Shown piece after piece: positions 8,149 through 16,476 of a stretch of 32,154 bases of DNA (positions within the stretch are counted from its first letter, which is position 1; every line of letters starts with the position of its first letter). The stretch comes from an uncultured Silvanigrella sp. (lineage in GTDB: Bacteria > Bdellovibrionota_B > Oligoflexia > Silvanigrellales > Silvanigrellaceae). Where the stretch lies: the NCBI GenBank assembly GCA_903933385.1, contig CAIZJW010000296.1, positions 1-32,154 on the forward strand. Reading direction: 5' to 3'. A program made the translations under genes and the position numbers. The notes beneath the pieces were generated by a model. That model ran no database searches. It saw nothing but the letters and a program-made list of their open reading frames with translations, and had not been told where the DNA came from.

Positions 8149-9519
8149 CTATGAAACGTGAGACTGAAGTAGTTTTACAAGTGCTTTGTTTGCTGTGCGA
8201 ACTGAGGTTATCCAGCCCGAAAGCATCGTAACTCCCACCAAGAGAGCTCCGAGGAGAACACTGTGCATAGCGTTAATTTCAAGCACGACCTTGATTTGGG
8301 TGGAAATGCCAGGAACTTCAAAAAGAACTTCTGCACTGTTCACAGCAAGCGAAGTCAGCCAAGCAATAAGAAGACCTACTGGCAAACACAGGAGACCGAG
8401 CAGAGTACCTTCTTCTGAAAACATACGAATGATTTGATTTTGTCTAAAACCAAGTGCGCGCAGTGTTCCAATTTCTCGTGAACGCTCGAGAACGCTCATG
8501 GTCATAGTGTCCGAGACTGTGAGAGTTACAACGCAGATTGCAAGCGTGAGAAAAAACGACGACATAACGTAAATCAGGTTCATGAAACCAGCATAAAAAG
8601 GATTCACTGAAAACTCTTTATAGTGGTGTACTTCCAGGTCGAGATTTGCATTCCTCAGAGCCTCTGAGAGGCGCCGGGCTGCTGGTTCGGGTGGTGTGTT
8701 CCATGGTAAGAACAGGGAGATTTTGGTTGCGCCATCGGTTTCGTAGAGTTTTTGCAATGCATCTAGGGGAACGAGAGCAGCTGACTCCTCGAGAAGTTCA
8801 AGGCCACTCGAGTAAAATCCTACAATTTCTGCATCGACAGCTGAAAAATCGTTTTGAAAGGTACGTGCCGCAAGTTGTACATTAGAATCATCTGCAAGCC
8901 TGAGATGGAATCTCTGGTCGCTGCAGTCGTAAGTGTCTGATGTGCTGAATTGAGGAGGTGCATCTTCCTTGAGTGACTTGATTTTTGACTTACCAAGATT
9001 GCGAGCCACTTTGTGGGTGACAAGAATAGGAGTGATATTCTTGAACTCCCAAATTCCGCTTCCCCGGCGTGCTCGGAGCAACTCTGCTGAAAATTGGTTC
9101 ACACTCCAGTGATTCACCAAACGCTTCTCTAGGTCTTTTTCTGTTCCCGTGATTCGCACAGGCCAAGTTTTACAGCCATTTCCTATGAGCGAGAAACCTT
9201 GCAGACTTGTTCCTATACCCTCATTTTCTGGAAAGAGATTTTGCATTATTTCGCGGGTTTTGCCCTGTTCTTCGGGAGTGAGACTGTATTTTTTAGGTTT
9301 GAGTAGATGCTTCTCAACACCATCGGGCTTGAAAACAGAAAGCGTGCCCACATGGTTTAAGTAAATTGATGTAGCGCGGAAAAACTTCTCGATGCGGGTT
9401 ACGAATCCGCTTAAAAGAAGGAGACCTGCATATCCAAGTATAATGGCACTTGCTGTTGCCATGTTTCGTCGGCGATTTCGCCCGAGATTCTTGAACGCCA
9501 ATGCTAGGCGTGTCGACAT
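8149..9519 (-). CDS. FtsX/MacB/LolCE-type ABC transporter permease (second, non-identical)
   Basis: LAFKNLGRNRRRNMATASAIILGYAGLLLLSG at N-terminus; VLERSREIGTLRALGFRQNQIIRMFSEEGTLLGLLCLPVGLL; SD GGAG upstream of ATG. Confidence 0.88.
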   Translation of the reverse strand: MSTRLALAFKNLGRNRRRNMATASAIILGYAGLLLLSGFVTRIEKFFRATSIYLNHVGTLSVFKPDGVEKHLLKPKKYSLTPEEQGKTREIMQNLFPENEGIGTSLQGFSLIGNGCKTWPVRITGTEKDLEKRLVNHWSVNQFSAELLRARRGSGIWEFKNITPILVTHKVARNLGKSKIKSLKEDAPPQFSTSDTYDCSDQRFHLRLADDSNVQLAARTFQNDFSAVDAEIVGFYSSGLELLEESAALVPLDALQKLYETDGATKISLFLPWNTPPEPAARRLSEALRNANLDLEVHHYKEFSVNPFYAGFMNLIYVMSSFFLTLAICVVTLTVSDTMTMSVLERSREIGTLRALGFRQNQIIRMFSEEGTLLGLLCLPVGLLIAWLTSLAVNSAEVLFEVPGISTQIKVVLEINAMHSVLLGALLVGVTMLSGWITSVRTANKALVKLLQSHVS

Positions 9520-9714
9520 ACCGTTTCACTCCGAGCGTTTATAATGATGTTAGCAGGTTAAAGTAACGAGCTAAGGAAAATTTTGCATGAGCCAGAGTAG
9601 GCCTGACGCGCAGACCTTGAGAGCGACAAAATAGAGAGCCACGGGAGAAAATCTTTCAGCTGCTGGAGTTCTGCTCATTTGTTAGGATGCAACAATGGAA
9701 GAAGAGGAGGAGGA

Positions 9715-11274
9715 TTGTCCGTTTTTAGGCAGATAAAAACTTTGAAGTCGAGTTGCGTGCAATCACTATTGTGCGTAGCGGTGAGTTTTTCTGCTTTTGG
9801 AAACGATAATCTCGACCCATTTGCAAGCGAGATTCCCCCTGAGAAAATTGGCCGAACGGATATCAGTCCTGGAAACAGCGAATCTGAGCGATTGAACCTT
9901 CGTAAAGAAGATAAAACTCCTCCGAAGGCCCTTTCCCCGAATCAAAAGTCTGAGACTCTCAGGAAACCACCAGCAGCAAAAAAAATAATTAAAAAGAAAG
10001 AACCAATTCAAGAGAAACCGCCCGAACCTTCGTTTTTTCAGGGGCGAAGCGAATTGAAGGTTGAGGCGGGCTTAGAACACATCGCAACAGCGTCTTTTTT
10101 TCAGCCTTCTATTAATTTTTCTAAATATACTTCTGACCAGATTCTGGTGCCTTACTTGGCTCTTTCTGAACAACTCTACCCCAGCATAAAACTCTCAAGT
10201 GGAAAGAGCTTTTTGTTGAGTGCACGTCCGCGAATTTCCGTTTTGCATGAACGAGCTTCCAAAAGTAACAAGAAAGATCAGGTCGAAACAAATTTTGAAG
10301 CCAAGCCAGCTGAAATGTTTGCGGTACTTACGGCATCTTCGAGATTTTCTCTCACAGTTGGGAAACAAAATTTTCAGTGGGGACTTGCTGAAATGGCGAG
10401 CCCAAGCAATTGGCTTTTTAAAGCAAGAACAACAGCAAATTCGCTGATAAAAAATCCTCAGAGCGATGTTGAAACGCGCGATATCGTTCGAATTAATATG
10501 AGCGCAGGCCAGCGTTTCAACTTAGTTGCTATGGTTGAATACGAGGCAGAAAAGCAGAAATATCCTCGAATTTATAGCGGACGACGTGGGCTTCTCAAAC
10601 CAGAGATTTCCTGGAACAGTGGCGCTGATTTCGTAGGCCTGATTGTGGGAGGGGCCGAAACGCAGAGTTTTCCCTTTTTGGGTGAATACATGTCTGTGAC
10701 CTTGAGTGACGCCTTTACTTTCTATGCTGATGCAGCGCACAGTCAGGGAGGTGATGTGATAAAGCCAGTCCGACTTTCCTTGCCGGAAGTGCCATCAGAG
10801 CAACCAATTATTGTTTTTGATCAACCCTCATTAAATGAAGAAAAAATCAATCATGAGATTGTGGCTGGAATTCGCTACACCCATGAGAATGGCACTGAGT
10901 TGAGGGTCGAGGGTTATTTTAACTCTCTTGGCCTCACTGCAAGAGAAATTGCCGATGTAGCAATGTTGGAAGAAACATCCTCACAACTTGTTCCATTGTT
11001 TTTCGAGCCCGGTGCCGAATATCGTTCCCGGAGAGCGCTTTTGCTTGCAGCTCGTCGAAATGGTTTTGGATCACGCCGGAAATGGTCGGCTCTTTTTCGT
11101 TATCTCAAGCCTCTTGCAGATCCTTCCGGTGCCTATCTCGTTTATGGCGAGTATTCGTTTTCTGACAACGCTATCCTATTTTTTGCAGGAGGCGGGTATC
11201 ATGGGAAAATAATTTCAGAATCGGCCTTTGCGCAACGTTTGGCCTTTTCAGTGGGGCACAAGTATGTTTGGTGA
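9715..11274 (+). CDS. Predicted outer-membrane beta-barrel protein with Lys/Pro-rich N-terminal linker
   Basis: Signal peptide (LLCVAVSFSAFG), alternating amphipathic strands, C-terminal aromatic (SVGHKYVW). ORF track opens at TTG 9679; TTG 9715 placed after GAAGAGGAGGAGGA is an alternative start. Confidence 0.6.
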   Translation: MSVFRQIKTLKSSCVQSLLCVAVSFSAFGNDNLDPFASEIPPEKIGRTDISPGNSESERLNLRKEDKTPPKALSPNQKSETLRKPPAAKKIIKKKEPIQEKPPEPSFFQGRSELKVEAGLEHIATASFFQPSINFSKYTSDQILVPYLALSEQLYPSIKLSSGKSFLLSARPRISVLHERASKSNKKDQVETNFEAKPAEMFAVLTASSRFSLTVGKQNFQWGLAEMASPSNWLFKARTTANSLIKNPQSDVETRDIVRINMSAGQRFNLVAMVEYEAEKQKYPRIYSGRRGLLKPEISWNSGADFVGLIVGGAETQSFPFLGEYMSVTLSDAFTFYADAAHSQGGDVIKPVRLSLPEVPSEQPIIVFDQPSLNEEKINHEIVAGIRYTHENGTELRVEGYFNSLGLTAREIADVAMLEETSSQLVPLFFEPGAEYRSRRALLLAARRNGFGSRRKWSALFRYLKPLADPSGAYLVYGEYSFSDNAILFFAGGGYHGKIISESAFAQRLAFSVGHKYVW

Positions 11275-11944
11275 AACTCTTGTTGAGCTGAAATCAGTGC
11301 ATAAGTCGTACCAGCTTGGTAAAATGCTCACACCTGCGTTGCGCGGGGTTAATTTGAAGCTCAATGCAGGTGATTTTACTGCTGTGGTTGGTTCGTCTGG
11401 TTCTGGTAAAAGTACTTTGCTCAACATGGTTGGTTGCATTGATGTTCCAGATTCTGGGGAAGTCCTTTTGCAAGGACGTTCCATATTAAGCCTGAACGAC
11501 AATGAAAAAAGCGCACTGAGGAACGAGAAAATTGGCTTCATCTTCCAGACATTCAATCTGATCCCAGTCTTGAATGTCTACGAAAATGTCGATCTTCCCC
11601 TCACCATCCAAGATCAACTCGACAAAAATATGCGCGCTCAGCGTGTCTACGAAGCGCTCGATAGGGTTGGTTTAATGGAATTTCAAAAACACCTGCCCGA
11701 TCAACTTTCAGGCGGACAACGCCAGCGCGTTGCGATTGCGCGTGCGCTTGTGACGAAGCCATCTTTGGTTTTGGCCGACGAGCCCACTGCAAACCTTGAT
11801 TCTGTGACGGCGCATAAAATTATCGATCTCATGCTTGATATTAATTCTCGCACGGAAGTCACTTTTTTGTTTTCGACTCATGATGAAAAACTAATGGGAC
11901 GCGTGAAGAATGTCATCCGAATTCAGGATGGATTAATTGTCTGA
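11264..11944 (+). CDS. ABC transporter ATP-binding protein, LolD/MacB type
   Basis: Walker [14 protein letters not shown], signature [15 protein letters not shown], Walker [16 protein letters not shown] 11264 overlaps the upstream CDS by 11 bp. Confidence 0.93.
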   Translation: MFGETLVELKSVHKSYQLGKMLTPALRGVNLKLNAGDFTAVVGSSGSGKSTLLNMVGCIDVPDSGEVLLQGRSILSLNDNEKSALRNEKIGFIFQTFNLIPVLNVYENVDLPLTIQDQLDKNMRAQRVYEALDRVGLMEFQKHLPDQLSGGQRQRVAIARALVTKPSLVLADEPTANLDSVTAHKIIDLMLDINSRTEVTFLFSTHDEKLMGRVKNVIRIQDGLIV

Positions 11945-11993
11945 GTTTGATGAGCATCTCGAAATTGAAATTCATCTGAAAAGGATTCTCAGC

Positions 11994-12761
11994 ATGGCAG
12001 CTTCAGCATTAACAAAGTGCTTGCGTGAAGGCAGTCCGTTGATAGCCGCAGTCGCTTCTTGTTTTTCCCCATTCGCTTTCGCTTCTCCTGTGGTCGACGA
12101 TCTAATGAAGGCCTCTGATCGATACCGTGGTGGTTTGGCTGTGGGCGTTACCTGGTCTATCACCATCAATTCGGTTGAGGATGGCGAAACAACCGTTTCC
12201 AAATACGACGTCCGCGCAAAAGGCTTCAATGCTCTGGCAGAGTGTGTGAATCCACCACGTTGTAAAGGAGAAGTGGTTCTCTTTAACAATAGGAATCTCT
12301 GGTTTTTAAAACCAGGGGTGAAAAAGCCAGTCGCTATTTCTGCACGCCAGCGTCTTTCGGGGCAGGCTGCGAACGGAGATATTGCCTCAACAAATTATGC
12401 ACGAGACTATGAAGCTTCATTTGACAAAGAAGTTATGATGGGCGGAACGGCCGCCTATCAACTGAATCTTAAGGCGCGCGACAAAAGTGTCACCTATGAC
12501 AAAATTCGTTATTGGATTTCAAAAGACAAGAAACTCGCACTGAAAGCTGAATTTCTGACTCTGAGCGGTGAGCTTTTTAAAAGCGCCATCTTTGAATATG
12601 GCAATAGCCTTGTGAGCGGCGGAAAAAAAATACCATTTGTGAGTCGGATGGTGATCGTGGATGCTGCATTCCCAGCAAACAAAACCATCATAAAATATGA
12701 ATCGCCGCGCGAGGAGTCGCACGACGATTCAATTTTCAACATCAATAATGTTGCGAGATAG
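11994..12761 (+). CDS. LolA-like outer-membrane lipoprotein-sorting family protein
   Basis: Signal peptide, then YRGGLAVGVTWSITINSVEDGETTVSKYDVRAKGFNALAECVNPPRCKGEVVLFNNRNLWFLKPGVKKPVAISARQRLSGQAANGDIASTNYARDYEA is typical of LolA-like sorting proteins associated with FtsX-type ABC systems. ATG 11994 preceded by AAGGA. Confidence 0.75.
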   Translation: MAASALTKCLREGSPLIAAVASCFSPFAFASPVVDDLMKASDRYRGGLAVGVTWSITINSVEDGETTVSKYDVRAKGFNALAECVNPPRCKGEVVLFNNRNLWFLKPGVKKPVAISARQRLSGQAANGDIASTNYARDYEASFDKEVMMGGTAAYQLNLKARDKSVTYDKIRYWISKDKKLALKAEFLTLSGELFKSAIFEYGNSLVSGGKKIPFVSRMVIVDAAFPANKTIIKYESPREESHDDSIFNINNVAR

Positions 12762-12763
12762 GC

Positions 12764-14164
12764 TCAAAGCCCGATGGGGAGTTCAGGAGCCCAGATAAGC
12801 GCTTCGTCTTCTGCGGAAATAACGCGCTCGTAGGGTGTTTCGAGATCTGCAATATCTTTGTTTGCTTGAATGATTGCTTGCGCCACCGTTGTTTTGAGCG
12901 AGAGCTCTGCCGCTTGGATTGCTCTGTCGCGGTTTACAATCCCAGAGCTTTTCACCTTATCAGCGAGCCAGTCGCGTTTGTCGACAGTACCCATGATGAT
13001 ACGCTTCAGATCATAGACACTGAGATCGGGATTGGCATCCTTGAGAGCAGCTGCAACCTGGGCGACGTAGGGTGTTGCTTGGCTTGTTCCACTCAAAATG
13101 AGCTCACCACCGCCTGGCATATCAGATGTAATGCCAACGCCAGGTGCCGCAACATCGACCATTTGCCGGCCATAACTTGAGAATTGAGCCAACTTCGCAC
13201 GGCCGAGTGTAGCGGCCACCGTAAGAGTGTTGGGTGCTTTCGCATTGGCGGGTGAGGTAGGCAGGACATCGTTGTCCGTGCCATCGTTTCCTGCCGCTAT
13301 CACAAACAATGTGTTGGGCGCGAGTGCAACCCACTTCTGCGCATTGTCACTGATACGCGCAACCAGAAATGAGGCGTAGCGAGTGGTTTCTTCTTCAGTT
13401 GGATCGCGGCGATAAACAGCCTTCAAAATAGGCTTCACAAGGTTAGCTGCAGCGGGCGTGCTGATGCCTAATGAGTAATTTGCTACGTCAGCTTTTTTGT
13501 CATCGAGGTACAAAGCAGCTTTTGTAAATTGCGTGCTTTGAACTTCAGCGAGTTTGGAAAGACCAGCTTTCAAACCAGCGTCGCGGACAACAGGCCAAAT
13601 TGTATCCCATACTTTAGAAAGAAACCGCGATGCCGCTCGCGCATTGTCGCGGAATCCATAGGTCGCGTTGGGTGCAAGTGGATTTTCGGTGGGAATCATT
13701 TTGATTCCCAGGATATCGGATTCAGGATTTTTTCTGGCTGTGATTCCCGCAACGTGTGTTCCGTGAACGAAGTTTCCGAAAATCCCAAGTTTCTTTCTAA
13801 ATTCCGGTTTTTCAAGGTTTTCTTTTAACCAAGTTTTATCTTCGTCGCTCGCAGTGCCTTCAAGAAGACGCTTCTGAATTTCAAAAAAACGTGGGGTTTC
13901 GGGTGGAAAGGTGTTCAAATATTTAGGATCCAAAAGAAGGCCATTATTTTCAACGAAATTCCAGCCGTTGAGGTCGTCGATATAGCCATCTTGCTCGTCG
14001 TCGAGGCCGTTGTTTGGAATCTCTCCAGGGTTGACCCACGCATGCTTTGAGAGATTGGGATGTTTGAAGTCGACTCCGGAGTCAACAACGCCAATCAATG
14101 ACGCCTCGGCTGAAAAGTTTACGGCGCCAAGAACCATAGCCAGTGCAAACGGCAGAACTCTCAT
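12764..14164 (-). CDS. Secreted subtilisin-like serine protease (S8 family)
   Basis: Catalytic triad motifs: GVVDSGVDFKHPNL (D), HGTHVAGI (H), SGTSQATPYVAQ (S), plus AAGNDG. Start at ATG 14164 with GGGAG upstream and a signal peptide. Confidence 0.92.
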   Translation of the reverse strand: MRVLPFALAMVLGAVNFSAEASLIGVVDSGVDFKHPNLSKHAWVNPGEIPNNGLDDEQDGYIDDLNGWNFVENNGLLLDPKYLNTFPPETPRFFEIQKRLLEGTASDEDKTWLKENLEKPEFRKKLGIFGNFVHGTHVAGITARKNPESDILGIKMIPTENPLAPNATYGFRDNARAASRFLSKVWDTIWPVVRDAGLKAGLSKLAEVQSTQFTKAALYLDDKKADVANYSLGISTPAAANLVKPILKAVYRRDPTEEETTRYASFLVARISDNAQKWVALAPNTLFVIAAGNDGTDNDVLPTSPANAKAPNTLTVAATLGRAKLAQFSSYGRQMVDVAAPGVGITSDMPGGGELILSGTSQATPYVAQVAAALKDANPDLSVYDLKRIIMGTVDKRDWLADKVKSSGIVNRDRAIQAAELSLKTTVAQAIIQANKDIADLETPYERVISAEDEALIWAPELPIGL

Positions 14165-14313
14165 GGGGGAACTCCCTGCGAACAATGTGTGAGGCTTCAA
14201 GTGTGATGAACAATATCAAGAAATGTTGTTTTGGCAAGAGTATCTGCTTTGAAAGTCGGGGTTCTCAAGGTGGCGTAATGATGATTTAAATGAAGGATTG
14301 TTCGAGTTCCTGA

Positions 14314-14341
14314 ATGTCTTGGCCGACTCCCCTCAAGACAT
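14314..14341. promoter_or_regulatory. 8-bp perfect inverted repeat adjacent to the histidine kinase RBS
   Basis: ATGTCTTG - 12 nt - CAAGACAT, immediately followed by GGGGAG and ATG 14355. Confidence 0.4.
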
Positions 14342-14354
14342 GGGGAGAACGTGA

Positions 14355-16445
14355 ATGAATCAATCAAAAGAACCTAACTCGCCTCAATTCATGGGATATT
14401 TCAATCCCAGGCGCGAACCAGGAGGATATCTTCTCGTTCTTCTTTCGGCCTTAAGCTTTCTATTGTTCAGTGCGTATCTCATGAACAATTCTGCGGCGAC
14501 CTCTCAGAGCTTAAAACTTTCCTATATGAAAGAGCAGGTCGGTGTTGAGCTGAAGCCGCAAAATGCTCTCGTTCAACTGCGAGAAAAGAAATTTATCGAA
14601 ATTCCCGGTGAGCGCGGTGAGCTGGACCTTGGATATCTCAGAGAAGGTGTCTGGGTACTTATGGAGTTTAACAACCCAGCAGGTTCGAAGACTTCATCTT
14701 TCGTTCTGCAATTGCGTCACACATATATTAACGGGTCCGTGACGGAACTCACTGGTAGCGATGCTTCGCGTGGATATCAAACGGCGGGGCTTGGAGAAAC
14801 AATCCCTTTCACCGACAAACTCTTACCTAGGTCACAGCAGCTCAACGACGTCAGGCACGTTTCTTTTCCAATCAAAGTCGCGCCGGGTGAAACATACCGC
14901 GCGCTTGTGCGCTTGAAGGCTCATGTTATGAATGTGCCATTTTTGCTGCTCGATGAACGCATTTTTCTCAGCTCTGTGATTCGTGAGTTGGTTCCCATAG
15001 CAAGTTTGTTTGGTGGCTTAATTCTTCTTGCCCTCTACAATGGCATGGTTGGACTGGCTCGGAAGGAGTCGGAGTTTTTGTTTTATGGGGTTTACGTTGC
15101 ATCCATAGCGCTCATGGCTGCTTCCATCAATGGAACAGGTCATATGTTCCTTTGGCCTGATATGCTTTGGCTTCATTACAATTCAGCAAATATTCTTATC
15201 AATTTGGTCAGTTTAAGTTACATGGCATTTTCTTATGCTATTTTTAAGAAAACTCCCCTTGTCGGTGTTGAAAGAACTCTTTGGATTTTCTTTTCTTCGC
15301 TCTGTGTGATTGGTTTTGCATTGCAGGTTTTTGAGGGAGGATTTTTTGCTTCTATTCAAACAAACATAGCAGCTCTAGCAGCACTTTCGCTCGGAATATT
15401 TCGCGCGTGGCGAGCTCGCAAGCAATACGGCAGAATCGCGAATTTGTTTATCCTTTCTGAGGGTGTTTTATTTGCAGGCGCAGTTGCCTATTGTATAAAA
15501 ATGTTCGGTTGGCTGCCATCAACCTCATTTACTTTGAACATTGTCCTTGTGAGTGCAACGCTTGAAGCGATCCTTCTTTCCTTTGTGCTGTCGGAAAAAA
15601 TGCGTCGTACGATGGAAGAGAAGGAAGCTGTCCTTTCACAGCTCGAAAAGGCGCATGCTCATGTGGAAGCGAGCGTGCGCGACCGCACACTTGCACTTGC
15701 GGCTCGTTACACATCACACGAGGTTCTAAATCCTGTTTTTGCAATTCGCCTGAAGGCTGAACGTATTCGTGATGAGGTTCTTCTTGAAAATCAGAGCCAA
15801 GCGGCTTCCTTGTCGAGGGCTTCCGAACAAGTGATTCTCAAAGTAAATGAGATTTTCCAGCTCATCGATTCAATTATTCACACCATTCGTGCAATCAAAT
15901 CAATGTCGACTGATGGTCAGCGTGAAAAGGTGGTATCGGTCGATCTCCAGGCAGCCCTCGATGATGCTCTCAAGATGCTTGAGGTCAAGATGTTGCAGGT
16001 AAAATGCAATGTTGAAAGTGATTTTTCTCACGGCCGTTGGGTGTTGGCTCGCAGGAGTGACGTTGTTCAGGTTCTCACAAACTTAATTTCCAATTCGCTG
16101 GATGCTGTTGTGGGACAAGAAAAACCTTGGGTTCGCGTATCGAGTCGCGGAGCATCAATCCGCATTGAAAAAAGTGCTTTGCAACGAATTGAGGTCAGTG
16201 TCTACGACAGCGGAGCCGGACCATCGGAAGAAATTCGTGGTCAACTTTTCGACTCACCAGTAACAACGAAAGATGTTGATGCAGGGATGGGTCTTGGGTT
16301 GAGCTTTTGTCAACGACTCGTCGACCGCAATGGCGGTTCGATAGAATTCGATGAAAATAGCTCGGTCACCCGCTTTTGTTTTTCGCTTCCCCTAGCAGAT
16401 GCAGATGAAGAAAATATCTATCAACAATTTCGGAAGGCTGGTTAG
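14355..16445 (+). CDS. 7TMR-DISM sensor histidine kinase
   Basis: Extracellular N-terminal domain (YLREGVWVLMEFNNPAG...), seven-TM block, coiled coil, H-box YTSHEVLNPVFAIRLKAERIR, N-box VLTNLISNSLDAV, G-box GMGLGLSFCQRLVDRNGGSI. Confidence 0.88.
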   Translation: MNQSKEPNSPQFMGYFNPRREPGGYLLVLLSALSFLLFSAYLMNNSAATSQSLKLSYMKEQVGVELKPQNALVQLREKKFIEIPGERGELDLGYLREGVWVLMEFNNPAGSKTSSFVLQLRHTYINGSVTELTGSDASRGYQTAGLGETIPFTDKLLPRSQQLNDVRHVSFPIKVAPGETYRALVRLKAHVMNVPFLLLDERIFLSSVIRELVPIASLFGGLILLALYNGMVGLARKESEFLFYGVYVASIALMAASINGTGHMFLWPDMLWLHYNSANILINLVSLSYMAFSYAIFKKTPLVGVERTLWIFFSSLCVIGFALQVFEGGFFASIQTNIAALAALSLGIFRAWRARKQYGRIANLFILSEGVLFAGAVAYCIKMFGWLPSTSFTLNIVLVSATLEAILLSFVLSEKMRRTMEEKEAVLSQLEKAHAHVEASVRDRTLALAARYTSHEVLNPVFAIRLKAERIRDEVLLENQSQAASLSRASEQVILKVNEIFQLIDSIIHTIRAIKSMSTDGQREKVVSVDLQAALDDALKMLEVKMLQVKCNVESDFSHGRWVLARRSDVVQVLTNLISNSLDAVVGQEKPWVRVSSRGASIRIEKSALQRIEVSVYDSGAGPSEEIRGQLFDSPVTTKDVDAGMGLGLSFCQRLVDRNGGSIEFDENSSVTRFCFSLPLADADEENIYQQFRKAG

Positions 16446-16476
16446 TTTTAGAATTGCGCAAGCCAATCTTTTTTTT

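Noticed and set aside
9540-9545. TATAAT box in the divergent region between permease and OM barrel genes
   Set aside because: Exact -10 consensus, but no convincing -35 at proper spacing on the plus strand and only a weak one on the minus strand; too uncertain to list as a promoter.
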